From Pseudomonas arsenicoxydans (lineage in GTDB: Bacteria; Pseudomonadota; Gammaproteobacteria; Pseudomonadales; Pseudomonadaceae), in assembly GCF_900103875.1 (NCBI RefSeq), contig NZ_LT629705.1:2613001-2677000 (forward strand): a stretch of 64,000 bases of DNA, given 5' to 3'. The first letter of the stretch is position 1. The number at the start of each line of letters is the position of its first letter. The position numbers and the translations under genes were made by a program. Under the pieces are notes generated by a model. That model saw only the letters and a program-made list of their open reading frames with translations. It had not been told where the DNA came from and did no database searches. Below, one piece after another: positions 1-9,210 of this stretch.

Positions 1-136
1 GGCTGAATTCCAGCACTTGGGCGTGCGGGTCGCTGACGACTTTTCCGTCGATCCGCACGCGCTTTTCCACCAGCAACAGTCGGACCTGTTGACGGTTGAA
101 ACGCGGTAGATTGCTGAGGAAACGGTCAACGCGCAT
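1..136 (-). CDS. RsuA-family pseudouridine synthase, N-terminal part (runs off window)
   Basis: The minus strand reads from an ATG at 136 into a protein starting MRVDRFLSNLPRFNRQQ and continuing with VRLLLVEKRVRIDGKVV, which is the S4 RNA-binding domain at the front of RsuA-type 16S rRNA pseudouridine synthases. Only about 45 residues are in the window, so the catalytic domain is not visible. These enzymes isomerise a uridine in the small-subunit rRNA. The exact rRNA position cannot be told from the S4 domain alone. Confidence 0.75.
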   Translation of the reverse strand, partial: MRVDRFLSNLPRFNRQQVRLLLVEKRVRIDGKVVSDPHAQVLEFS

Positions 137-192
137 GACAAAGGATCAGTGGTGAAAGGGCGCGTATCTTACGTGATCAGCCGAGCGGGTGC

Positions 193-387
193 TTACAACT
201 GCGCCTCGACCTCGGCACAGCGTGGGCACAGGCAGGATTTATTGCGCAGTTCCGCCGGCAGTGCTTCGAGCACCGAAGGGTCGATGCTGACGCCAAAGCA
301 CCAGCACGTTTGATCGACGGTTCGCGGGTCAGCCAGGGTGCAGGCGTTGGAGGCGCCGCAGGCCGGGCACAGGTCAGGATTATTCAT
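193..387 (-). CDS. cysteine-rich CWC family protein
   Basis: This 64-residue protein has eight cysteines arranged as pairs (CPAC near the start, CWC in the middle, CLCPRC near the end), the pattern of the small CWC family, probably a metal-binding fold. Its function is unknown. The start codon overlaps the stop of the upstream diguanylate cyclase gene as ATGA, so the two are translationally coupled. No signal peptide or membrane segment is seen, so it should be cytoplasmic. Confidence 0.8.
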   Translation of the reverse strand: MNNPDLCPACGASNACTLADPRTVDQTCWCFGVSIDPSVLEALPAELRNKSCLCPRCAEVEAQL

Positions 388-1883
388 GTAGGACTGTATT
401 CATAACTGGAGTGAGGCATTTCCACGCACGTTCGGTTGCGGCCGGCTTGCTTGGCCCGGTACATCGCATGATCGGCCCGAGAGAGCAGGGTGTGCAAGGT
501 TTCATCGACTTGCAAGGTGGTCAGGCCGATGCTGACTGTCAGCTGCAGTTCATTTCCGTTGTAGGCATAACGCTGCTGTTCGACGTGCTGGCGAATTTTC
601 TCGGCGATCATCAGACCGGTCTCACCGTCGGTGTCCTTGAGCAGCACGATGAACTCTTCGCCACCCCAGCGACAGACAATGTCGGAATGGCGCAGGCAAC
701 TCTCCAGGTCCCGGGCGAAGCCGATCAGCACTTGATCGCCGGCCAGGTGACCGTAGGTGTCGTTCAAGGCCTTGAAGTGATCCAGGTCCAGCAACAACGC
801 AGTCAGCGGCTTGGGCTCGCGTTGGGCTTCGTGCATGGCTTGCGCGGCCAGCAGGTCGAAGCCGCGACGGTTCGGCAATTCGGTCAGGCTGTCGAGTGTC
901 GCTTGCGCCTGGATCTTGCCCTGGAAGCGCTTGATCACCCGGTTGAGCAGGGCCAGCACGATCAGCGTCACGAGCAGGCAGATCAGCAGGTTGAGGTACA
1001 GCGACTGACGGATGTCATTGAGCGCGCCGTCTTCGCGTTTATCGACAAACAGGTACCAGTTCAATTCCGGAATGAACCGCACATTGAGGAAATGTCCCTG
1101 GCCGTAGACGGAATATTCGTAGCTGCCGCTGTGGGGTTTGGGCAACTGACTGACCAGCCCCTTCATGCTGTCCAGTTCGTCGAGTTTCTGTCCGATATGC
1201 GCGCCTTGTGGGCCGCCCTCGGCGCCGGTGAGCACCAGGCGTCCGAAGTTGTCGACGAAGTACACACTGCGCTGGTAACGCTGCTGGTATTTGTCGATCA
1301 GCTTGATCACCGCATCGACCGTCAGGCCGACGCCCGCCGCGCCGATGAAGCGGTTGTTGTAGTCGTAGACCTTGTAGTTGATGAAGAAGGTCAGGTTGTC
1401 CTTGTTGGCGAGGTCCGGGTCGACATTGATCTCGTAGGGATCGGCCATGTCGCGTACGCGGAAATACCAGGCGTCGCGCGGCTCAGTGGATTTGACCTGC
1501 TTGAGTACGCCCTTGGCGTGGTAGTAGGTGAGGCTGGTGTTGGAAACGAAAAAGGCGGTGTAGGCGCCGTAGTGCGTCATGACCTCGTTGAGGTAGCGGG
1601 TCATTTTATCGGGGTCTTGCTCGCCGTTTACCACCCAGTCACGCATGAAGGTGTCGCGGGACATCATCGAGGAAATCAGGATCGGTCTGACGAGGTCTTT
1701 CTGGATTTCCGAGTAGACCGTGTCGGAGGTCAGCGGCAGTTCGGTGTTGATGATGCTGTCGCGGATCGACGCGCGCGAGGCGTAGTAGCTCAGGAGAGAC
1801 GTGGCCAGGAAGCCTGCGCCCAGCAACGCGATGAGCGTGAGGACCAACGAGCGTTGTGAGTACAGCGGCGATCGAAGCGGCAT
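384..1883 (-). CDS. membrane diguanylate cyclase (Cache sensor + GGEEF)
   Basis: The protein of 499 residues has a membrane segment near residues 13-34, a periplasmic dCACHE-like sensor region to about 275, a second membrane segment near 290-312, and a C-terminal GGEEF domain. The active-site motif RWGGEEF is intact, and an RHSD sequence five residues before it fits the inhibitory I-site that binds c-di-GMP. It should make c-di-GMP from two GTP in response to a small extracytoplasmic ligand. The ligand cannot be predicted. It is followed in the same transcript by the CWC protein gene. Confidence 0.92.
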   Translation of the reverse strand: MPLRSPLYSQRSLVLTLIALLGAGFLATSLLSYYASRASIRDSIINTELPLTSDTVYSEIQKDLVRPILISSMMSRDTFMRDWVVNGEQDPDKMTRYLNEVMTHYGAYTAFFVSNTSLTYYHAKGVLKQVKSTEPRDAWYFRVRDMADPYEINVDPDLANKDNLTFFINYKVYDYNNRFIGAAGVGLTVDAVIKLIDKYQQRYQRSVYFVDNFGRLVLTGAEGGPQGAHIGQKLDELDSMKGLVSQLPKPHSGSYEYSVYGQGHFLNVRFIPELNWYLFVDKREDGALNDIRQSLYLNLLICLLVTLIVLALLNRVIKRFQGKIQAQATLDSLTELPNRRGFDLLAAQAMHEAQREPKPLTALLLDLDHFKALNDTYGHLAGDQVLIGFARDLESCLRHSDIVCRWGGEEFIVLLKDTDGETGLMIAEKIRQHVEQQRYAYNGNELQLTVSIGLTTLQVDETLHTLLSRADHAMYRAKQAGRNRTCVEMPHSSYEYSPT

Positions 1884-2000
1884 GACGTTTCCGTTGGCAG
1901 TGACCCGATGGCAGGCATTCTAATGGCACTGCCGGGAAATAACTGCCCCATGTTCAGCGCGAATGATGGCTCACATGCTCCCTGCAGATTGCGCCCGGCC

Positions 2001-2094
2001 CTTGTGGGAGTGAGCCTGCTCGCGATGGCGGTCTAACAGGCAAAATAAATGTTGCCTGACAATCCGCTATCGCGAGCAAGCTCGCTCCCACAGG
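2001..2094. repeat. REP doublet (REPIN) between diguanylate cyclase and atzF
   Basis: Two inverted REP sequences face each other: the left copy carries TGTGGGAGTGAGCCTGCTCG and the right copy CGAGCAAGCTCGCTCCCACA, separated by about 40 bases. This is the classic Pseudomonas REP pair mobilised by RAYT transposases. It lies about 20 bases downstream of the end of the guanidine operon, so it may also protect or end the transcript. The rest of the 1884-2114 gap shows no gene. Confidence 0.9.
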
Positions 2095-2114
2095 TGTCTA
2101 GTCGTTCTTTCGCG

Positions 2115-3887
2115 CTATGAAAGGGATCGCAGATACGCACGCCACCCGCCGAGATGACTGATATCCACCGCCCCCTCCAACCCATACGCCTCACAGATAA
2201 ACCCGCTCTCCCAGCGCCCATCCGCCAGTTGCACCTTGCCCAATCCCAGCGGCGCTGGAATCCCGGTCAGGAACGAGCCCAGTTCACTGCTCGGCAACTC
2301 CCAAACCTCCACCGCAATGGCCACGCCGCCATCCTTCACCCGAACCATCCCCGGACGAAACGGCGGCCCACCAGCCAACGCATACAGTTGATAGTCCGGT
2401 GAACTGAACGTGGTCTCGACCAACCGAGCCCCGCGCCGCTTCAATTGCCAGTTCAACGCCAGCCCGTCCAGATGCGCGCCGCACACCACCAGGCGTGCGC
2501 GGTCATTGCGGGCGACCGTTGTCGGCGCTGGCTCAGCCGAAGGACGCTGAAACGCATCCGCCACGCTTAACAGATACTGATCGGTAAACGCCCGGCCAAA
2601 CAGCGTCACGCCCCACGGCAAGCCATTGCCCATGAAGCCGCTTGGCACCGCAACGGCGGCGTAATCGAGCAGGTTCATGAAGTTGGTGTAGTAACCCAGT
2701 TCCGAATTGCGCAGGACCGGTTCGGCGTCCAGTTCCGCCAGCGTAACCGGGCGGCCGATGGTCGGTGTGACGACGCAGTCGAGTCCTTCCAGCGCCTTGT
2801 CGCACAGCGCCTTCAAGGCTTGCAGTCGATACTGGGCGCGGAAGGTCTGCACGCCCGTCACCGCCGGTGCCTTGGCCAGCACGGCGCGGATCACGGGCAA
2901 CACGGCTTGCGGATTTTGCTCCATCAGTTCGCCGGCGACGCTGAAACGCTCGGCCACCCACGGACCTTCATAGAGCAGGCGCGCAGCCTCAAGGAACGGC
3001 GACAGATCGAGCTCCACCGCTTCGCCGCCCAACGCCTTGAGCTGATCGATGGCATCACCGAACAGCAGTGGGCCTTCAGGGCAGCCGAAGAATTCCAGAT
3101 CCTGCGCACGGGGCACGCCGAAACGGAAAGGGCGCGGTGCGCCGAACGCCGAGCCGTCATTCCACAGCGGATTGCGGCGGCTGTATTCGTCCCGTGGGTC
3201 AAGGTGCGCGGTGAGCGCGAGCAACTGACTGGCTTCCCGAGCCGTCGCGGTAAACGTCGTCACGCAATCGAGGGTGCGACAGGCCGGCACTACACCCGCC
3301 GTTGAGATCAACCCTTTGGTCGCTTTTAGGCCGACCAGATTGTTCAGCGCCGCCGGGACTCGCCCGGACCCCGCCGTGTCCGTGCCCAGCGAAAAACTCG
3401 CCACGCCCAGCGCGACCGCCAGCGACGAGCCGGCGCTCGAACCGCCCGACGGATACTCCGGCAACACACTGTTGGGGCACGCGCCATACGGCGAGCGACT
3501 GCCGTTCAGCCCGGTGGCGAACTGGTCCAGATTGGTCTTGCCCAAAGGGATCGCGCCCAGTGCCAACAGTTGCTCGACGATGGTCGCCGAGCGTTGCGGC
3601 ACGTAAGTAAATTCAGGGCACGCCGCCGTGGTCGGGCTGCCCGCCAGGTCGATGTTGTCCTTGATCGCGAACGGCACGCCGTACAACGGCAGGCTGTCAA
3701 GTTCGCGGCCGTCGAGGGCCGCCAGGTACGGTTCCAGTTCTTCAACACTGAGCAAGTGGATGAACAGGTGATAGTCCGGGTTCAGTGCCGCGGCTTTGTC
3801 GCGCAGGCTCAGCAGCAGTTGCCGAGGCGTGGTGCTGCCGTCGCGGTAAGCGCTGCGCAGGGCGTCGAGTTGCAGATTGATGTTCAT
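2115..3887 (-). CDS. atzF: allophanate hydrolase
   Basis: The 590-residue protein has an amidase-signature domain over roughly residues 1-430, with the catalytic Ser-Ser-Lys elements visible as K in FAIKDNID and the serines in YPSGGSSAGSS. The C-terminal part is the allophanate hydrolase extension. It splits allophanate into ammonia and carbon dioxide and is the last step of this pathway. It follows the carboxylase gene at a 24-base gap in the same operon. Because a guanidine-I riboswitch heads the operon, its substrate is likely produced by deimination of carboxyguanidine rather than directly from urea. Confidence 0.93.
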   Translation of the reverse strand: MNINLQLDALRSAYRDGSTTPRQLLLSLRDKAAALNPDYHLFIHLLSVEELEPYLAALDGRELDSLPLYGVPFAIKDNIDLAGSPTTAACPEFTYVPQRSATIVEQLLALGAIPLGKTNLDQFATGLNGSRSPYGACPNSVLPEYPSGGSSAGSSLAVALGVASFSLGTDTAGSGRVPAALNNLVGLKATKGLISTAGVVPACRTLDCVTTFTATAREASQLLALTAHLDPRDEYSRRNPLWNDGSAFGAPRPFRFGVPRAQDLEFFGCPEGPLLFGDAIDQLKALGGEAVELDLSPFLEAARLLYEGPWVAERFSVAGELMEQNPQAVLPVIRAVLAKAPAVTGVQTFRAQYRLQALKALCDKALEGLDCVVTPTIGRPVTLAELDAEPVLRNSELGYYTNFMNLLDYAAVAVPSGFMGNGLPWGVTLFGRAFTDQYLLSVADAFQRPSAEPAPTTVARNDRARLVVCGAHLDGLALNWQLKRRGARLVETTFSSPDYQLYALAGGPPFRPGMVRVKDGGVAIAVEVWELPSSELGSFLTGIPAPLGLGKVQLADGRWESGFICEAYGLEGAVDISHLGGWRAYLRSLS

Positions 3888-3911
3888 GGCTTGATCCTTT
3901 TCAAAATGGCT

Positions 3912-6900
3912 TCAGTCGAGTTCCAGCACCACGACGCGCTGTCCGGCGCGCACCGCCGAACCCGGTTGCACACGAATCTCGCGCACCACGCCAGCGAGGG
4001 GCGCGAGCAGCGGAATTTCCATCTTCATCGACTCCAGAATCACCAGCACATCGCCGGCCTCCACGCGGCTGCCGGTCTCTACCTGCACCTGCCAGAGATT
4101 GCCGGCGATGTGGCTGTCAACGCTCATTTCACCGCTGGCCAGCGGCGCGTCTTCAGTCACTTGCGCGATCAGTTCTTCACTGTCGAAATGCGCCTGGCCG
4201 CTGGCGATCCAGCGTTCGCGTTCGGCGTTGAACGCGCCTTGTTGTTGATCGCGGAAGGCGGCGATGGTCTCGGCTTCTTTCGCCAGGAAGGCCTGGTAAT
4301 CCGCCAGGTTCAACTGGCTGTGCTCGATGTTCAGATCGAAGCGCCCAAGGGGGAAGTCGCGACGAATGCGCAGCAGTTCATCGGCACTGACCGGGTAGAA
4401 ACGGATCTGGTCAAAAAAGCGTAGCAGCCACGGTTTGCCATCGAACGCCGCGACTTCGCGGTAGCGGTTCCACATCTGCAACGTGCGACCGACGAACTGA
4501 TAACCACCGGGGCCTTCCATGCCGTAGACGCACATGTAGGCGCCCCCGATGCCAACCGAGTTTTCGGCGGTCCAGGTGCGGGCCGGGTTGTACTTGGTGG
4601 TGACCAGCCGATGGCGTGGATCGAGCGGGGTGGCGACTGGCGCGCCGAGGTAGACGTCGCCCAGGCCCATCACCAGATAGCTGGCGTCGAACACCGTGCG
4701 CTGCACTTCGTCGAGGTTCGGCAGGTCGTTGATGCGGCGGATGAACTCCAGGTTGCTCGGGCACCACGGCGCGTCCTTGCGCACGGTGGTCATGTATTTT
4801 TCGATCGCCAACTGGCAGGCCGGATCATCCCAGGACAGCGGCAAATGCACGATGCGCGAGGGCACTTGCAGGTTTTTGGCGGCGCACACGGCGTCCCATT
4901 CTCCGGCAACGATGCCGAGCAGATCGGCCAGCGGCAGTTGCTCGGGCTGGTAGTGCACTTGCAGCGAGCGAATGCCGGGAGTGAGGTCGATGACGCCGTG
5001 CAGGTGTTTGCCTTCCAACGCTTGCATCAGGGCGTGGGCGCGGAAGCGCAGGACCAGGTCCAACTCAGGTGCGCCGATTTCCAATAGCAGGTGAGTATCA
5101 CCCGACAACCTGGCAACCAGCCGCGTATCCCCCTGACCCAGATCCAGCACCACAGGCGACACAATCTCCTGTGGGAGCAGGCTTGCCTGCGATGAGGCCC
5201 TACCAGACACCGCATCAACTTCATCGCGGGCAAGCCCGCTCCCACAGGTATTCCATTTCAGGGCGAGAGTGCGGGCGGTCTTTAGGTCGACCGGTTGGAA
5301 TTGCACTTTGTCCCCAGCCTTCAGTTGCCCAAGCTGCCAAAGGTCCGCCTCGATCACCGTCACCGGGCAGACAAACCCGCCCAGGCTCGGGCCATCCGGC
5401 CCCAGGATCACCGGCATGTCCCCGGTGAAATCCACGGCGCCAATGGCATACGGATTGTCATGGATGTTCGACGGATGCAGCCCGGCTTCGCCACCGTCGG
5501 CACGCACCCATTCAGGCTTGGGCCCGATCAAGCGCACGCCGGTGCGGCTGGAATTGAAATGCACTTCCCACTGGGTCGCGAAAAAGGTGCCGATGTAGTT
5601 TTCGGTGAAGTATTCCGGCGCGCCATGGGGACCGTAGATCACCCGGATCTGCCGCACGGCAGGCAACTCGGAGATGTGTTGCAATTGCTGACCGACACCA
5701 CGGTCGATCAACGCAGGCATGTGCAACACGTCACCCGCGCGCAGCGCACGACCGCCGTGGCCGCCAAACTGTCCCAGCGTGAACGTGCTTTTGCTCCCCA
5801 GATAATCCGGCACTTGCAGGCCGCCGCGCAGGCACAGGTAACTGCGTGCACCGGCACCGGCAATCGTGCCAAGGCTCAACGTGGCACCGGCAGGAATCAG
5901 CAGCGCCGTATTCATCGCGACGGTTTCACCGTTCAACGTCAGTGGAATCACCGCCCCGGTCACCGCCACCACCGCATCGCAATTGAAGCGCAGCAGCGGC
6001 CCGCTCATGGTGATTTCAATCGCGGCGGCGCCTTCGTCGTTGCCCAGTAAAAGATTGCCAAGGCGTAACGCGCGACTGTCCATCGGCCCTGACGGCGGCA
6101 CGCCCACCGCCCAGTAGCCGAGACGGCCGGGATAGTCCTGGACGCTGGTCTGGGTGCCGGCGCTGAGCACTTCAAACGTGTTGGCCTGATACACCAGACC
6201 TTCGAGGCAACGGGTCCACGGCTGACCGCTGGCGAACGGCACATCCTGCAGAATCTGCCGCAGGTAATCGCGGTTGGTTTCTACGCCATAGAGCAGGCTG
6301 TCACCCAACGCCTGATGCAAATCGGCGCGCGCTTCTTCACGCGTCGGCGCCCAGCTGATGACCTTGGCGATCATCGGATCGAAGTACGGTGGAATCTCGC
6401 AACCGGCCTCGACCCACGTGTCGATGCGCAGCTGTTTGCCATCGGCGAGCGGAAAATTCACAGCGGTCAGCAAACCCGGGCTCGGCTGAAAATCACGGCC
6501 CGGATCTTCGGCGTAGAGCCGTGCCTGAATCGCATGACCGTCTGCCTTCAAGCCCTGGCTCAACTGGCTCAATGGCGGTAAGTCACCGGCCGCCAGTTCC
6601 ACCATCCAGCGCACCAGGTCCACGCCCCACACTTGCTCGGTGACGCCGTGTTCCACTTGCAGGCGGGTGTTCACTTCCAGGAAATAGAAGCGCTGGTCTT
6701 CACTGTCGAAGACAAATTCCACGGTGCCGGCGCTGCGGTAGTTCACTGCTTTTGCCAGTTTGATCGCCGCCGCACACAACTCATCGGCCATCCCTTCAGG
6801 CAGGTTCGGCGCCGGGGTTTCTTCGAGGACTTTCTGGTTGCGCCGTTGCACCGAGCAATCGCGCACGCCGAGGGCAATCACGTCGCCGCGACCGTCGCCG

Positions 6901-7538
6901 AACACCTGGACTTCCAGATGCCGCGCGCGCTGGATGTATTTCTCGATGAACACACCGGCGTCGCTGAAATTGTTCTGGCCGAGGCGCTTCACCGCTTCAA
7001 AGGATTCGCTCAACTCGGCTGCGCTGCGGCACACGCGCATGCCGATGCCGCCACCGCCGGCGGTGCTCTTGAGCATCACCGGGTAGCCGACCTGCTCGCC
7101 GGCGATCAAGGCCGCGTCGAGACTGTCGAGGAGCTCGGTGCCTTCGAGCATCGGCACGCCATGTTGTTTGGCCAGGGCACGTGCGGTGTGCTTGAGGCCG
7201 AACACCCGCAGCTGCTCCGGGGTCGGGCCGATGAAGGCGATGCCAACCGCTTCGCAGGCTTCGGCGAACCCAGCGTTTTCCGAGAGGAAGCCGTAGCCGG
7301 GGTGGATCGCCGTGGCGCCGGTAGCGGTGGCGATGGCGAGCATTTTGTCGACCGCCAGATAGGTGCCGGCGGCGGCGCCTTCACCGAGGCTGTGGGCTTC
7401 GTCGGCTTGCAGGATGTGCAAACTGGCGGCATCGGCTTCGGAGTAAACGGCGACACCTTTGACCTGCAATTCACGCAGTGTGCGCAGGATGCGGCAGGCG
7501 ATGGCGCCACGGTTGGCAATCAGGACTTTTTCGAACAT
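3912..7538 (-). CDS. biotin-dependent guanidine (urea) carboxylase
   Basis: The 1208-residue enzyme has a biotin carboxylase domain (about 1-450, with the glycine-rich GGGGIGMRVC loop), a KipA/AHS2-type domain (about 455-755), a KipI/AHS1-type domain (about 800-1010) and a C-terminal biotinyl domain with the lysine in ESMKMEIPL. Such proteins were long annotated as urea carboxylase. Those behind guanidine-I riboswitches and beside DUF1989 proteins are now known to carboxylate guanidine, so I prefer that activity. A 27-residue insertion near residues 764-790 is encoded by a REP doublet and lies between the two carboxyltransferase-like domains. Confidence 0.9.
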   Translation of the reverse strand: MFEKVLIANRGAIACRILRTLRELQVKGVAVYSEADAASLHILQADEAHSLGEGAAAGTYLAVDKMLAIATATGATAIHPGYGFLSENAGFAEACEAVGIAFIGPTPEQLRVFGLKHTARALAKQHGVPMLEGTELLDSLDAALIAGEQVGYPVMLKSTAGGGGIGMRVCRSAAELSESFEAVKRLGQNNFSDAGVFIEKYIQRARHLEVQVFGDGRGDVIALGVRDCSVQRRNQKVLEETPAPNLPEGMADELCAAAIKLAKAVNYRSAGTVEFVFDSEDQRFYFLEVNTRLQVEHGVTEQVWGVDLVRWMVELAAGDLPPLSQLSQGLKADGHAIQARLYAEDPGRDFQPSPGLLTAVNFPLADGKQLRIDTWVEAGCEIPPYFDPMIAKVISWAPTREEARADLHQALGDSLLYGVETNRDYLRQILQDVPFASGQPWTRCLEGLVYQANTFEVLSAGTQTSVQDYPGRLGYWAVGVPPSGPMDSRALRLGNLLLGNDEGAAAIEITMSGPLLRFNCDAVVAVTGAVIPLTLNGETVAMNTALLIPAGATLSLGTIAGAGARSYLCLRGGLQVPDYLGSKSTFTLGQFGGHGGRALRAGDVLHMPALIDRGVGQQLQHISELPAVRQIRVIYGPHGAPEYFTENYIGTFFATQWEVHFNSSRTGVRLIGPKPEWVRADGGEAGLHPSNIHDNPYAIGAVDFTGDMPVILGPDGPSLGGFVCPVTVIEADLWQLGQLKAGDKVQFQPVDLKTARTLALKWNTCGSGLARDEVDAVSGRASSQASLLPQEIVSPVVLDLGQGDTRLVARLSGDTHLLLEIGAPELDLVLRFRAHALMQALEGKHLHGVIDLTPGIRSLQVHYQPEQLPLADLLGIVAGEWDAVCAAKNLQVPSRIVHLPLSWDDPACQLAIEKYMTTVRKDAPWCPSNLEFIRRINDLPNLDEVQRTVFDASYLVMGLGDVYLGAPVATPLDPRHRLVTTKYNPARTWTAENSVGIGGAYMCVYGMEGPGGYQFVGRTLQMWNRYREVAAFDGKPWLLRFFDQIRFYPVSADELLRIRRDFPLGRFDLNIEHSQLNLADYQAFLAKEAETIAAFRDQQQGAFNAERERWIASGQAHFDSEELIAQVTEDAPLASGEMSVDSHIAGNLWQVQVETGSRVEAGDVLVILESMKMEIPLLAPLAGVVREIRVQPGSAVRAGQRVVVLELD
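5168..5248. repeat. REPIN inserted in frame inside the carboxylase gene
   Basis: A REP doublet with arms CTGTGGGAGCAGGCTTGCCT and GGGCAAGCCCGCTCCCACAG lies wholly inside the carboxylase reading frame. It is 81 bases long, a multiple of three, and reads through as a peptide containing CGSGLARDEVDAVSGRASSQ. It lies in the linker between the KipA-like and KipI-like domains, so the enzyme can plausibly tolerate it. The same repeat family flanks the gene at 2001-2094 and 7639-7735. Confidence 0.9.
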
Positions 7539-7638
7539 GGCATAACCCCTGAAGGGGATGCGGGCCGTCCCGCAGTTTTTCGATGAGCGCCGGGGTCGTC
7601 CCCGACGGCAGAATCAATTTTTTTCAGATCACCACCGA

Positions 7639-7735
7639 CCCCTGTGGGAGCGGGCTTGCCCGCGATGGCGGTGTGTCTGTCGACATCAATGTTGAATAGG
7701 CTGGCCTCATCGCGGGCAAGCCCGCTCCCACAGGG
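7639..7735. repeat. REPIN upstream of the carboxylase gene
   Basis: Two inverted REP copies (CCTGTGGGAGCGGGCTTGCC and GGGCAAGCCCGCTCCCACAG) lie in the 281-base gap between the DUF1989 gene and the carboxylase gene, inside the operon. The gap holds no gene that I can support. The hairpins could affect mRNA stability and so the ratio of carboxylase to upstream products. Confidence 0.9.
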
Positions 7736-7819
7736 TTTAGTGGTGTTTGGGCTGTTTGAGGCACTGGCCCGAACGCGCCTGGCACAACGCAAACAACCAC
7801 CGCCGCAACCACGCCATTT

Positions 7820-8461
7820 TCAGTTCCATACCAGCAACTCCGCAGGGGTCGGGTTGTAGGCGTTGCACGGGTTGTTCAATTGCGGGCAGTTGGAGATCAG
7901 CACGATCACGTCCATCTCGGCCCGCAGGTCGACGTATTTGCCCGGTGCCGAAATGCCGTCTTCAAACGTCAGCCCGCCATCAGCCGTGACCGGCACGTTC
8001 ATGAAGAAATTGATGTTCGGCCCGATGTCGCCCTTGCCCAGTCGTCCGTCATGAACGCAAGCGCGCAGGTAGTTGTCGCGGCAGCTGTGCATGTAGCGTT
8101 TTTCCAGTGCGTAACGCACGGTGTTGCTCTCCTGCGCGCAGGCACCGCCGAGGGTGTCGTGGCGGCCGCACGTGTCGGCGACGATGGTCAGCATCGGTTT
8201 GCCGAGGTTGGAATACAGCACGCTGCCGGTGCTCAAATAGACGCTGTTCTGCCGACGCAAGGTGCGCTGCACGTCGTAGCGTTCCTTCGGGTTGGCGACG
8301 CTGTAAAACAAGGTGTCGACGGCCTGGTTGCCCTCCAGATCGAGGATGCGCAGGGTCTGGCCGGCCTTGACCTCCATCAGCCAGGGTTCGCCGGCGGGGA
8401 TGGTGGCGCGGTAGACCGCCGTTTCTGGATGCTTGTGCGTGGTAGCGATGGCGAGTGACAT
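7820..8461 (-). CDS. DUF1989 protein, carboxyguanidine deiminase subunit (UAAP2 type)
   Basis: The 213-residue protein belongs to the DUF1989 / urea carboxylase-associated family, with typical segments such as [28 protein letters not shown] and [10 protein letters not shown]. Paired DUF1989 proteins in guanidine operons form the carboxyguanidine deiminase (CgdAB), which releases ammonia and gives allophanate. It lies 11 bases after its partner gene, in keeping with a heteromeric complex. I cannot say with certainty which subunit letter it should have. Confidence 0.85.
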   Translation of the reverse strand: MSLAIATTHKHPETAVYRATIPAGEPWLMEVKAGQTLRILDLEGNQAVDTLFYSVANPKERYDVQRTLRRQNSVYLSTGSVLYSNLGKPMLTIVADTCGRHDTLGGACAQESNTVRYALEKRYMHSCRDNYLRACVHDGRLGKGDIGPNINFFMNVPVTADGGLTFEDGISAPGKYVDLRAEMDVIVLISNCPQLNNPCNAYNPTPAELLVWN

Positions 8462-8472
8462 GGCAGCGATCC

Positions 8473-9198
8473 TCAGGCGAACAGACGGTCGGTGTTGATG
8501 AAGCCGCGCTGGTTTTCCGGGCGCGAAGTACGGCAGTGTTCGGCGACGCTGGCGTCGGCGTTCATCCAGCTCAGCTTCAATGGTTTCGGTGCGTATTGCG
8601 GCGACGGGTCCATCGGGTGTTGCAGCGCGGTGAGCACCACCAGCGTGTCCATTGGCGCGTACAACTCGATGTAGTCGCCTGCTTTGGAATTGCCTTCGAC
8701 GAAGTGGAAACGCCCGGCCTCATCGACGTTGACGCGGCTGAACAGGTTGAGGGTCATCAGCAAATCCGACAGGCCCAGGCCCCACTTGCCCAGTTCCACC
8801 AACAGGTTGTCGGTGCCGTTGCGGAAGAAGCCATTGCGCAGTTCCTGGTAGCGGCCGGCGCCGTACTTTTCAGCGACTTCTTCGGCGCAGAGCACGCCGC
8901 CGAGGCTGTCGCTCCAGCCGCAGGTGTCGGCAGTGATGGCGGCCAGCACGCGGCCCATGTCCGAGTACAGGCAATGGCCAGTGGTGAGCTTGGCGGTGTG
9001 TTGGCATTTGAGGCTGTCGGGCAGGTTCAGGCGTTCGGTTTTTTCATTGGCGTTGAGCAGCGTCAGGCTGACGTTGGCGCCGCCGCGCAGGTCAGTCAGG
9101 CGCAGCAATTGGCCGCGTTTCAACACGAAGGAACGATGACCGCCGCCGGGGAGCATTTCTTCGGCGAAGGGTGGGAACAGTTGAGTCGAATCAGTCAT
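8473..9198 (-). CDS. DUF1989 protein, carboxyguanidine deiminase subunit (UAAP1 type)
   Basis: This 241-residue protein is a DUF1989 family member homologous to the next gene, with the matching segments [36 protein letters not shown] and [13 protein letters not shown]. The conserved Cys in TCGW and the metal-like ligands are present. Known family members act together with the second DUF1989 protein to deiminate carboxyguanidine. The gene sits between the ABC transporter genes and its partner, with short gaps that indicate one transcript. Confidence 0.85.
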   Translation of the reverse strand: MTDSTQLFPPFAEEMLPGGGHRSFVLKRGQLLRLTDLRGGANVSLTLLNANEKTERLNLPDSLKCQHTAKLTTGHCLYSDMGRVLAAITADTCGWSDSLGGVLCAEEVAEKYGAGRYQELRNGFFRNGTDNLLVELGKWGLGLSDLLMTLNLFSRVNVDEAGRFHFVEGNSKAGDYIELYAPMDTLVVLTALQHPMDPSPQYAPKPLKLSWMNADASVAEHCRTSRPENQRGFINTDRLFA

Positions 9199-9210
9199 TG
9201 CAAAATTCCT

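Noticed and set aside
411..1859. Long plus-strand frame opposite the diguanylate cyclase
   Set aside because: It is the mirror of a GC-rich gene with clear GGEEF motifs; its translation has no domain features.
2033..2221. Small frames across REP sequences, also at 7520-7859
   Set aside because: They are readthrough of the palindromic REPs and show the usual REP peptide patterns (GSGLARD, PVGAGLPAM).
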